Positions 1 to 8,097 of a stretch of DNA of 64,000 nucleotides are shown here, piece after piece (positions within the stretch are counted from its first letter, which is position 1; the number at the start of each line of letters is the position of its first letter). Position numbers and translations under genes: made by a program. Source of the DNA: Flagellimonas lutaonensis (lineage in GTDB: Bacteria > Bacteroidota > Bacteroidia > Flavobacteriales > Flavobacteriaceae); assembly GCF_000963865.1 (NCBI RefSeq), contig NZ_CP011071.1, positions 744,001 through 808,000 of the forward strand. Direction: 5' to 3'. The notes below the pieces were generated by a model. The model saw only the letters and a list, made by a program, of their open reading frames with translations, made no database searches and was not told the origin of the DNA.

Positions 1-1565
1 GCCGTTCCCATATCTCCTAAAGTTGCCACCACTAAATGGTTCATTGTGAAATTGAAAGTAAACCCAGCAAAATCAGTGGTAGTGTCGACCTCACCCTCTT
101 TATAAAGGGCCACGGTCCAATCTCCTTCTTTAAATATATTTCTTATCTCAACCACATCGCCGTCGTTGGCATTATCATCACAGACACGTTGTAGTACCAA
201 CTCATAACCGATTTCATCCACTTCAAACTTCAAACGATCGTTAGCCAAATCTCTCAATGGCCATTCGAAGTTAACGGCAGGCTCATCACCAAAGGTTATC
301 AACAGTGATATTACTTCTTCTGAGTTATAACCAATTTCCCAAGAACCTTCTGAGGTGTTCTCTCCATTGCTCAAGGTTACCACACCCTCGGCCATAAACT
401 TGAATTCGTAACCGAGCAACCTGTCTATTTCCTCACCTTGGTTCTTGACCTTTTTGATGACCCACTCACACTCCTTCAAGATTTCCCTAAGTGAGTTGGG
501 GTCGGTTTCATCATCATCGCAAAGCTGCTTCATGATTATTTTGTTGCCACCTTCAGCATGTAGCTTGATGGTATGCTCGCCCACTTCATAGACCAACCAC
601 TCTAGGTTGAAGTCAACAAGTATGTCAAACTCAAGGGTCAAAAGGGGTCCTCGGTCGGTAAAGCGTACGCTCCATACACCATTCAAGACATTACCGGCCC
701 TATCGATCACGGTAACCTTTCCGTCTTCGGTAAAGTTCATAAGATACTCAAGGTACTGGTCTGTCAAGGCTACCTCATCACGTACCACTTCGCGTACTTG
801 CCATGGGCACTGGGTCAAACAGAAATCAAAACGCTCTTCGTCGAAATCATCATCATTGTAATCATCATCATCATCTTCATCACATTCGTCTTTGGCAGCT
901 TCTAAGGCCATTGCCAACTCGGCATTGCTGTCGACCACGATCTCGGTGCCGTCATATTTCTTTAAGGTCACAGGAAAATCAATACCGATAAGGTCGTTCT
1001 CACCAAGCCCTTCAAAGAACCTTCTCATGTCTTTGTCACTTTCAATGACCACCGTGCCGGTCTGCTGTTCGTTTATATCAAAAGTGAACAGGGTAATCGG
1101 GTAGACAAAGTCGATACACTCAATATCATCATCTTCGCCACCTTCTCGGCATTCTTCGGCCAATTCACGAAGCTGTGCCTTGTTCTCGATGACTACTTCG
1201 GTAAAATCACCATGGGTTATGGTGATGGGGAAAAGAAATTCCAAAATATCTTCATCATCATCGAACTCATCAAAAATCTCTTCGATCAAATGTAGGTCTT
1301 CCCTAGAATCGATGGTAATCTGAATACCACCTACTTCAACGGTATAGGGGAATTTCACCGCAATACAACTGGCACCATCGACAATATTGTCAAAAGAACC
1401 GTCGTTCGTGGAAGTCTTTACAATCAAATCAGCGGTGTTCGAGCCCGCCATCAGCGTCTCTTGTTGGTCACCACCAACTTCTTCAAATTCTTCTTGGCAC
1501 GAGGTAAAGCTCAGTGCCACCATAAATAGGCTTGCATACAGTAAGCTATTGATCAACTTTTTCAT
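1..1565 (-). CDS. Repeat-built acidic surface lipoprotein (partial, C-terminus off the left edge)
   Basis: The gene starts at ATG 1565 and reads 521 codons to the window edge with no stop. Residues 1-23 form a lipoprotein signal with lipobox FTSC (Cys23). Four related units follow at about residues 70-100, 110-137, 152-185 and 196-223. Each has an F/Y-P-x-T strand, a charged turn, a V-V-I/V-x-S strand and a leucine-rich helix. An Asp/Glu-rich linker (about 226-245) then leads to at least three lipocalin-like units opening with a Trp at 255, 368 and 483. The gene is divergent from the ECF sigma operon, 121 bases away. Membrane anchoring is inferred from the lipobox, and surface exposure is a guess. 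I do not recognise a function; binding is plausible from the beta-rich repeats. Confidence 0.85.
   Translation of the reverse strand, partial: MKKLINSLLYASLFMVALSFTSCQEEFEEVGGDQQETLMAGSNTADLIVKTSTNDGSFDNIVDGASCIAVKFPYTVEVGGIQITIDSREDLHLIEEIFDEFDDDEDILEFLFPITITHGDFTEVVIENKAQLRELAEECREGGEDDDIECIDFVYPITLFTFDINEQQTGTVVIESDKDMRRFFEGLGENDLIGIDFPVTLKKYDGTEIVVDSNAELAMALEAAKDECDEDDDDDYNDDDFDEERFDFCLTQCPWQVREVVRDEVALTDQYLEYLMNFTEDGKVTVIDRAGNVLNGVWSVRFTDRGPLLTLEFDILVDFNLEWLVYEVGEHTIKLHAEGGNKIIMKQLCDDDETDPNSLREILKECEWVIKKVKNQGEEIDRLLGYEFKFMAEGVVTLSNGENTSEGSWEIGYNSEEVISLLITFGDEPAVNFEWPLRDLANDRLKFEVDEIGYELVLQRVCDDNANDGDVVEIRNIFKEGDWTVALYKEGEVDTTTDFAGFTFNFTMNHLVVATLGDMGT
846..888. repeat. ATC/GAT triplet tract inside the lipoprotein gene
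   Basis: An imperfect run of atc/tca triplets on the + strand encodes the Asp-rich linker of the minus-strand lipoprotein. The unit length is three, so slippage would lengthen or shorten the acidic linker without breaking the frame. Confidence 0.7.
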
Positions 1566-1652
1566 AACGATTTGGACTTTTTCATTGTTAGTACAACCCT
1601 AAAACAACCATCTTGTGAAATACCCTACCCCAATTTTTAATTTTTTTTAAAA

Positions 1653-1660
1653 TATCTTTG
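1653..1660 (+). promoter_or_regulatory. Probable -7 element for the ECF sigma operon
   Basis: TATCTTTG matches the Bacteroidota -7 consensus TAnnTTTG and lies 27 bases before the sigma-factor ATG. I find no TTG at the expected -33 spacing, so this is a half-match only. Confidence 0.4.
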
Positions 1661-1686
1661 GGAAACTGTTAACCTAACCACCGTAG

Positions 1687-2187
1687 ATGGACAATGTTTG
1701 TGAAGAGCAGGTATTCAGCTCTGTGTTCAAGGCCAATTCAAAAACGGTATTCAACTACATATATTATAAATTCGGTAATGAGGAGAAGGCCCACGATGCG
1801 GTACAAGAGGCTTTCGTAAAATTGTGGGAAAACTGTGCCAAGGTATCCCCAGATAAGGCAAAATCGTACTTATATACGGTAGCCAATAATCTGTATCTGA
1901 ATGTTATCAAGGCTGAAAAGGTGCGGTTGAAGTATGCTGACCAGCATTCGAAGTCAATTTCGCACGAGTCTCCAGAATATGTACTGGAGGAAAAGCAGTT
2001 CCAGAAAAAATTGGACGATGCCCTGAACAGCCTTCCCGAGAACCAGCGCACCACTTTTTTGTTGAACAGGATAGATGGAAAGAAATATGCCGAGATAGCC
2101 GAAATGGAAGGTGTCAGTGTCAAGGCCATTGAAAAAAGGATGCATTTGGCGTTGAAAGCGCTGCGGGAAAAGATTGATGGAATCTAG
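1687..2187 (+). CDS. ECF-type RNA polymerase sigma factor (FecI-like)
   Basis: At 166 residues this is the usual length for an extracytoplasmic-function sigma-70 factor. Region 2 spans about residues 12-75 (with DAVQEAFVKLW, the core-binding and -10 recognition helix). Region 4 spans about 115-163 and ends in the helix-turn-helix around YAEIAEMEGVSVKAIEKRMH. It is followed by a FecR anti-sigma factor and a TonB-dependent receptor with an STN domain, the classic cell-surface signalling trio. It should redirect RNA polymerase when the receptor binds its ligand. The regulon cannot be told from the sequence; the receptor operon itself and the divergent lipoprotein are the obvious candidates. Confidence 0.93.
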   Translation: MDNVCEEQVFSSVFKANSKTVFNYIYYKFGNEEKAHDAVQEAFVKLWENCAKVSPDKAKSYLYTVANNLYLNVIKAEKVRLKYADQHSKSISHESPEYVLEEKQFQKKLDDALNSLPENQRTTFLLNRIDGKKYAEIAEMEGVSVKAIEKRMHLALKALREKIDGI

Positions 2188-2209
2188 AAAACACCAAATA
2201 TCAAGCACC

Positions 2210-2271
2210 AAATTCCAATAGTGGGTTTGGGATTTGGGATTTGTTCCCGATAGCTATCGGGATTGGAATTT
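2210..2271. repeat. Nested inverted repeat between sigma factor and fecR
   Basis: A perfect 10-base arm (AAATTCCAAT, 2210-2219) is matched by ATTGGAATTT at 2262-2271. Between the arms lies a perfect 18-base palindrome, TCCCGATAGCTATCGGGA (2245-2262), whose last base is shared with the right arm. The left half also holds short TTTGGGA direct repeats. The element is entirely within the 144-base gap between the sigma-factor stop and the fecR start, so it would form an RNA structure in the operon mRNA. Confidence 0.8.
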
Positions 2272-2331
2272 TCGAAAAAAAGTAGGGTTTTTTAAAAGTA
2301 AGTTGTTTCAACTGTGTAAAGCATAGAAATC

Positions 2332-3243
2332 ATGCAAGAGAATTATTTGGCAAAATGGCTCAACAACGAACTCTCTGAAGAAGAGTTGGCAGCTTTTAAA
2401 AAGTCGCCAGAGTACGCTTCGTACCAGAGAATTGTGGAGGCTTCAAACAAATTGGAGGCCCCTGAATTCGATGTTGAGCAAGCTTGGAACACCTTAAGGG
2501 AAAAGACTTCGCAAGAAGCCCCCAAGGTAATTACCATGCGTCCGTTCAAACAATTCTTGCGCGTAGCGGCCGTTATCGCCGTGCTGTTGGCAGGTTCGTA
2601 TTTCTATCTGGATTCTTTGGATGAAACCTTTAGAACCGACCTGGCAGAACGTACTGAAGTAGTGCTTCCCGATAACTCAGAAATCATATTGAATGCCGAT
2701 TCAAGGGTTTCGTTCAGTGAAAAGAAGTGGAACGAGAAGCGAAATGTAACACTTGAGGGGGAAGCCTTTTTTAAAGTCGCCAAAGGAAAAAAATTCACCG
2801 TTTCAACAGACAATGGAGAGGTAACCGTACTGGGTACCCAATTCAACGTAGAAAACCGAAATGGTTTCTTTGAAGTAACATGTTACGAAGGCCTGGTCAG
2901 TGTCACCTATCAAGAAACAGAGCAAAAATTGCCTGCGGGCACCTCGTTCGTGGCCATCAATGGAAAAATACAGAATGCCACTGGCATCACTATGGCGCAA
3001 CCTTCTTGGGTGAACAATGAAAGTAGCTTCAGAAGTATTCCCTTAAAGTATGTACTGGCCGAGTTTGAAAGGCAGTTCGATATGGAGGTCGAAACTGAAA
3101 ACATCAATACCGAACAGCTATTTACGGGCACCTTTAGCAACACAGACATCAAATTGGCGTTAGAAAGTATAAGTGTTCCTTCCCAAATTCGTTATAAATT
3201 AGGGAAAGATAACGTGCTCTTCTATGCTGAGAACACTCCGTAA
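2332..3243 (+). CDS. FecR-family anti-sigma factor
   Basis: The protein has 303 residues: a cytoplasmic N-terminal sigma-binding part (about 1-70), one membrane helix (about 76-95, VAAVIAVLLAGSYFYL), a periplasmic FecR domain (about 100-205, with the VVLPDNSEIILNADS strand) and a C-terminal DUF4974-type domain (about 225-300) that resembles the STN fold. It transmits receptor occupancy to the preceding sigma factor. The last 20 bases overlap the receptor gene, so the two are probably translationally coupled. A 144-base gap with a strong inverted repeat separates it from the sigma gene, which could lower its expression relative to sigma. Confidence 0.93.
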   Translation: MQENYLAKWLNNELSEEELAAFKKSPEYASYQRIVEASNKLEAPEFDVEQAWNTLREKTSQEAPKVITMRPFKQFLRVAAVIAVLLAGSYFYLDSLDETFRTDLAERTEVVLPDNSEIILNADSRVSFSEKKWNEKRNVTLEGEAFFKVAKGKKFTVSTDNGEVTVLGTQFNVENRNGFFEVTCYEGLVSVTYQETEQKLPAGTSFVAINGKIQNATGITMAQPSWVNNESSFRSIPLKYVLAEFERQFDMEVETENINTEQLFTGTFSNTDIKLALESISVPSQIRYKLGKDNVLFYAENTP

Positions 3244-5782
3244 TCACTTTTTTGCAGCTTGGGCGGGACTGCTTCTGGTCTCTTTTCCAATGGCCTTGCA
3301 TGCCCAAGAAGCCTCTAGAACATCACTGAAAACATTCCTTATCGAGCTTGAAGGTCGATATGACATCAAGTTTTCGTACGTGGATGAAGATTTAGTAGGG
3401 GTCGAAATAACCCCTCCCGCATCCACCGACCTGAATGCGGTTCTGCAATATCTAGAAAGCCAGACCCAGATCAAGGTCAAGAAATTGAACGAAAGGTACT
3501 ATACCTTGGTCAAAAACACCTTGGTAAAGGTATGTGGCAGGGTTCTCGATAATTTTGCCGAGAATACCGTGCCCGGCGCCACAGTGGAAGTATTGGACAG
3601 CGACATTGCCCTTATCACAGATGAATCTGGCAACTTTCAAATAAATCAGGTTCCAAGAAATGGTACACTGAAAGTCCGTTTTTTAGGATATATCACAAAG
3701 TATATTCCCGTTGAGGATTTGGTGGGAAAAGGAGGTTGCCCTGAGATCATACTCGCACAGAACTTTGAAAAACTTGACGAAGTCATTGTCTATGAATTTC
3801 TTACCTCAGGAATCGTCAAGGAAAACGATGCCAGTATTACCCTGAACACGGGCGAATTGGGTATTCTTCCAGGGTTGATAGAACCCGATGTTTTGCAGAC
3901 CGTACAGGCATTGCCCGGGATCAAAAGCATTGATGAAACGGTTTCAGACATCAACGTTCGTGGCGGCACCAACGACCAGAACCTTATTCTCTGGAACGGG
4001 ATCAAAATGTACCAATCAGGGCACTTTTTCGGATTGATCTCCGCTTTCAATCCCTATTTGACCGATCAAGTCACCATTTATAAAAACGGTACCCCCGCCC
4101 GCTATGGCGATGGGGTCAGCAGTGTCATCAGCATGTGGACGAAAAATGATATCGATGGGGAGTTCTTCGGTGGAGCGGGGTTCAACCTCATCAGCGGCGA
4201 TGTGTATGGGCAGTTTCCCATCAACGACCGAATGGCCTTTCAACTCTCGGCACGCCGTTCGACCACTGATTTTTTAGACACCCCCATTTACAACAGTTTT
4301 GAGAGTCGCGCCTTTCAAAACAGTGAGGTCAAAAACCAACAAAACCAGTCGGTCGACAGGGAATTTGACAGAGATATCACCTTTTTCTTCTGGGATGTCT
4401 CAGGAAAATTCCTCTATGACATCAACGATGACCACAAGCTACGCTTGAGCTTTATAGGTATCGACAACTACTTGCTCTTTACGGAAACCAATCGTGAGAC
4501 CGATCAAACCTCGCAGAGTTTTTTAGACCAGATCAACATTTCTGGAGGCCTTCAAATGCAAAACCAGTGGACAGACAAACTGTCTACCAATCTCAATGTA
4601 TATTATACACAATACCAACTAGAGGCACTGGGGGTCTCGCCCGATCCACGACAACAATTGACGCAACGAAACCGGATCATTGAAAGCTCGATCAAAATAA
4701 GCAGCCTCTATGAACTTTCAGAAGCCCTGACCTGGGGCAATGGCTATCAGTTTCTAGAGACCGGCATTAGAAATTTTACCAGGGTCACATCACCTCAGTT
4801 CGAAAGCAACATCAAGGGTGTCATAAGGGTACATGCGCCCTATTCTGAAATTACCTATCGTTCATTTGAAGATACTTTTGTGGCAAGCACGGGGGTTCGG
4901 GCAAACCACATTGCCAACTTGGGCACTTTCTCTAAATTGATTTTCGAGCCGAGGCTGAATTTGAATTTTAGGGTAGCAAATTATGTAAGGGCAGAGGTTT
5001 TGGGCGAATTTAAAAGCCAGTACACCAATCAGGTAATCGACCTTGAGCAAAATTTTCTCGGGGTTGAAAAAAGGCGTTGGGTGCTATCAGATGAAAGTAC
5101 TTTGCCAGTTACCCAAAGCAAACAGGGTTCCATAGGATTGAATTATGCCAAGAATTCGCTGTATATAGGTCTGGAAGCCTTTTACAAGCAAGTTGATGGC
5201 ATCAGTACCATAACCCAAGGTTTTCAAAACGAGAACCAATTTGATGGTGAAATCGGCAGTTATGAAGTCAAAGGGCTCGAATTCCTTATCAACAAAAAAG
5301 GCGACCATTACAGTACTTGGTTGAGCTATACCTACAACAAGAACGACTATACTTTTGAGGATATCGACCCGAATACCTTTCCGAACAACCTTGATGTGCG
5401 CCACGCGGTGACTGTTGCAGGCACCTACGACATCAACAACCTAAAACTGGGCGTGGGGCTCAACTACCGCACCGGCAAGCCCTATACCGAGCCTGACGAG
5501 CAAAATCCTTTGATTCCATTGGCATTTCCTGCAGAAATCAATTACCAGTCGCCGAACAGTAGCCGTTTGCCCGAATATTTTCGGTTGGATGCCTCGGCCA
5601 CCTACAGTTTTGACCTCAGCAGAAGAATCAAGGCCAATGCAGGAGTATCGTTGTTGAACCTAACCGATAGGGAAAATGTCTTGAACCGCTATTATCAGGT
5701 CTCTGATGACAACGAGGTAGAACAGGTGGACAACATATCGTTGGGATTGACCCCAAATTTCAGTTTCAGGGTGCGTTTTTGA
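3224..5782 (+). CDS. TonB-dependent receptor with STN signalling domain
   Basis: The protein has 852 residues. A signal peptide (1-28, ending ALHAQ) is followed by an STN (secretin/TonB short N-terminal) domain at about 33-97, a carboxypeptidase-D regulatory beta-sandwich at about 102-190, a plug domain at about 205-300 (DINVRGGTNDQNLILWNGI) and a 22-strand barrel to the C-terminal Phe. The STN domain is the part that contacts FecR in FecA-type transducers and fits its place after sigma and FecR. No SusD gene is next to it, so the ligand may be a siderophore or small molecule rather than a glycan; this is inference. ATG 3224 lies inside fecR and gives a good signal peptide. Confidence 0.93.
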   Translation: MLRTLRNHFFAAWAGLLLVSFPMALHAQEASRTSLKTFLIELEGRYDIKFSYVDEDLVGVEITPPASTDLNAVLQYLESQTQIKVKKLNERYYTLVKNTLVKVCGRVLDNFAENTVPGATVEVLDSDIALITDESGNFQINQVPRNGTLKVRFLGYITKYIPVEDLVGKGGCPEIILAQNFEKLDEVIVYEFLTSGIVKENDASITLNTGELGILPGLIEPDVLQTVQALPGIKSIDETVSDINVRGGTNDQNLILWNGIKMYQSGHFFGLISAFNPYLTDQVTIYKNGTPARYGDGVSSVISMWTKNDIDGEFFGGAGFNLISGDVYGQFPINDRMAFQLSARRSTTDFLDTPIYNSFESRAFQNSEVKNQQNQSVDREFDRDITFFFWDVSGKFLYDINDDHKLRLSFIGIDNYLLFTETNRETDQTSQSFLDQINISGGLQMQNQWTDKLSTNLNVYYTQYQLEALGVSPDPRQQLTQRNRIIESSIKISSLYELSEALTWGNGYQFLETGIRNFTRVTSPQFESNIKGVIRVHAPYSEITYRSFEDTFVASTGVRANHIANLGTFSKLIFEPRLNLNFRVANYVRAEVLGEFKSQYTNQVIDLEQNFLGVEKRRWVLSDESTLPVTQSKQGSIGLNYAKNSLYIGLEAFYKQVDGISTITQGFQNENQFDGEIGSYEVKGLEFLINKKGDHYSTWLSYTYNKNDYTFEDIDPNTFPNNLDVRHAVTVAGTYDINNLKLGVGLNYRTGKPYTEPDEQNPLIPLAFPAEINYQSPNSSRLPEYFRLDASATYSFDLSRRIKANAGVSLLNLTDRENVLNRYYQVSDDNEVEQVDNISLGLTPNFSFRVRF

Positions 5783-5832
5783 TCTTTTACCCCCAAGTTT
5801 GTGAAAAGATGGAAAGCCCAGCAGACAATAGA

Positions 5833-8025
5833 TTAGGCCAATATGCTCTCATGGCCCGAATCTTTTACAAAAAGACATGAGCTTGCTGTTTTTTCGGTCA
5901 TTTCTTCAACAAATGCAATCTTGAAGTGCTCGTCCATACCAAAGATGTTCAAATCGGCCTTGGGGGCGTTCCCCACAATTTCTTTAAAATTGCCCACGTG
6001 CACCTCTATCAGGGTATCAGGCAATCGTGCAAGGTTTATCAACGATTTGAGAAAGTTCTTGGCGTTTTCTTCCTCATCTGCATCTGAAATTACGGTTATG
6101 ATACGAATGCGCGCATCCCAATTCTTTTTTAGTTTATAGGCAATCAAGATAGAAAGATCCAAACTGCCGATATCCCAACCAAGTTCCCAATTGCCCCTTC
6201 TGTCACTTACCCATACGTTGATAACATTTCGTTGCCCCAAAAGGGCGGTCGGGTGTGCCGAGAACAACAAGATTCCCAGTTCTAAACGGATGCACTCTTT
6301 GATCACAGGGCGAATCTCCATTTCGTAATCATCGTGTTGTTGCAGGTTCAAAAACACGATGTTGGGCCTAAAAAAGGCACCTCGCAGCGCTTGGTTGCCA
6401 TAATTGACACCCTTGGCAAAATCATCGCTGTAGATGACCGTCCACGACGAAAAAACACCTTTTTGACGAAATGCCTCAGAAACCGAGGACAATTCATTTA
6501 TAAAAGCGTCATTTTCGGTATAGGGCTCAATGCCCAACAACTTTATGGATCCCTTTGGCGCGGCTATGTTCCTCAGAAACTGAAAATTGCCTTTTGCACC
6601 GTTGATATCGCGCACCGGCACCATTAGGTTTGGTTTCCAGGCCCGTTGTTGCATATTTTTCATGCCCCATGTATGTTTTGCGGCCCATTCGGCAAAAGAG
6701 ACGAACAAACCTGACCGCACATCTTCAAATGGGGTCTCTAGGTTTTGCCGAGACAAAAACCAGTACACCACAAATACAATTACAATGGAAACCAGACTAA
6801 TGGTCGGATTGATAATGAACATCGCCATGACCGAAGATAGCAGCCCCACCCAGGGTATCCATTTGTTCACCTTGAAAATGGGGCGGTAACTGATCAACCC
6901 CAACCGTTGCTCAATGATCACCACAATATTGATCATGGCATAGGTTATCAAAAAGAACAAGGTCACCAATGGGGCCACGGCATTGAGTTCGCGCAACAGC
7001 ATAGTGGCAAATATCATGATGCCCGTAACGATCATGGCATTGCGCGGCTGCTCATTGGCACTTTGCCCCGCTAGAAACTTCGAATAGGGCAATACCTTAT
7101 GCTCACCCATGGCAAAAAGAATACGGGAAGACCCCACAATAGAGGCCAAGGCCGATGAAAATGTAGCGCCCAATATACCGGCAATCACCAACGGCTCAAA
7201 ATAAGACTTCTCAATAATGATATTATAGTTGGATATCAATTCTTCTTCGGACGCAGAGCGTGCCAACCAATAGGCCAATAGCATATAGATCACAAAGCTC
7301 ACGCCAATGGCCCATAAGGTGCCCTGCGGAATACTCTTTTTGGGGTTCTTCAACTCGCCCGACATATTGGCCCCGGCCATGATACCCGTGGCAGCCGGAA
7401 AAAAGACGGCAAACACCACCCAAAAATCGGTGCCCGCAAAATTGTTCTCGGGCAATCCTTTAAAAGTGCCCCATCTGATGGCCTCTTCGGTCGGTATGTT
7501 CATAGACCCGTGATAAGCGGCCATGACAATCGAAATCAACGACAAGACGATAATTGCCATGATGATGAACTGGGTCTTTATCGCCAAATCTGCGCTGATA
7601 TAGGCGATGCCGAACAAGAGGGCAAAGGCGATTAAATCGACCAAAAAGGGGTCGTGCCCGGGAAAGATGCCCAACCAGCCCTCTCTAAAACCAAAAATAT
7701 ACATGGTAACCGCCAACCCTTGCGAGATGTATCGTGGAATGCCAAGACTACCTCCGACCTCCAATCCAAGTGCCTGTGAAATGATGGCATACGCACCCCC
7801 TGCCCCAATTCGAATGTTGGTGGTAATCGCAGACATTGAAAGTGCCGTACACAAGGTGATCAAAAAAGAAATGACGATAATGAACCAAGCTCCCAAAAGC
7901 CCGGCGTTGCCAACGACCCAGCCCATTCGCAAATACATAATGACCCCTAAGATGGTCAAGAGGGTTGGCGTAAATACACCGCCGAAGGTTCCGAATTTTT
8001 TCAGATTTGATTTTTGCGTTTGCAT
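5833..8025 (-). CDS. APC-superfamily permease related to cation-chloride cotransporters (SLC12)
   Basis: About 730 residues from ATG 8025 (ATG 8037 is a possible earlier start). The N-terminal part (about 10-420) has 11-12 membrane helices and opens with GTFGGVFTPTLLTILGVI, the TM1 signature of the Na-K-Cl/K-Cl cotransporter family, followed by IRIGAGGAYAIISQALG in TM3. The remaining 300 residues form a soluble cytoplasmic domain with alpha/beta character, as in SLC12 proteins. Such bacterial homologues are usually annotated amino acid permease; the true substrate (amino acid, K+, Cl-) is not decidable from sequence alone. It is convergent with the TonB receptor and lies 72 bases after argS on the same strand. 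Confidence 0.85.
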   Translation of the reverse strand: MQTQKSNLKKFGTFGGVFTPTLLTILGVIMYLRMGWVVGNAGLLGAWFIIVISFLITLCTALSMSAITTNIRIGAGGAYAIISQALGLEVGGSLGIPRYISQGLAVTMYIFGFREGWLGIFPGHDPFLVDLIAFALLFGIAYISADLAIKTQFIIMAIIVLSLISIVMAAYHGSMNIPTEEAIRWGTFKGLPENNFAGTDFWVVFAVFFPAATGIMAGANMSGELKNPKKSIPQGTLWAIGVSFVIYMLLAYWLARSASEEELISNYNIIIEKSYFEPLVIAGILGATFSSALASIVGSSRILFAMGEHKVLPYSKFLAGQSANEQPRNAMIVTGIMIFATMLLRELNAVAPLVTLFFLITYAMINIVVIIEQRLGLISYRPIFKVNKWIPWVGLLSSVMAMFIINPTISLVSIVIVFVVYWFLSRQNLETPFEDVRSGLFVSFAEWAAKHTWGMKNMQQRAWKPNLMVPVRDINGAKGNFQFLRNIAAPKGSIKLLGIEPYTENDAFINELSSVSEAFRQKGVFSSWTVIYSDDFAKGVNYGNQALRGAFFRPNIVFLNLQQHDDYEMEIRPVIKECIRLELGILLFSAHPTALLGQRNVINVWVSDRRGNWELGWDIGSLDLSILIAYKLKKNWDARIRIITVISDADEEENAKNFLKSLINLARLPDTLIEVHVGNFKEIVGNAPKADLNIFGMDEHFKIAFVEEMTEKTASSCLFVKDSGHESILA

Positions 8026-8097
8026 GGCTATGACCAAATGGCCCTTACAAGATAGCCGATCTGGACCATTGTACTATAAAAAAGATAGATTGCCAGT

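Noticed and set aside
846-888. Triplet tract as a phase-variation switch
   Set aside because: The unit is three bases, so slippage would not shift the frame and could not switch the gene on and off.
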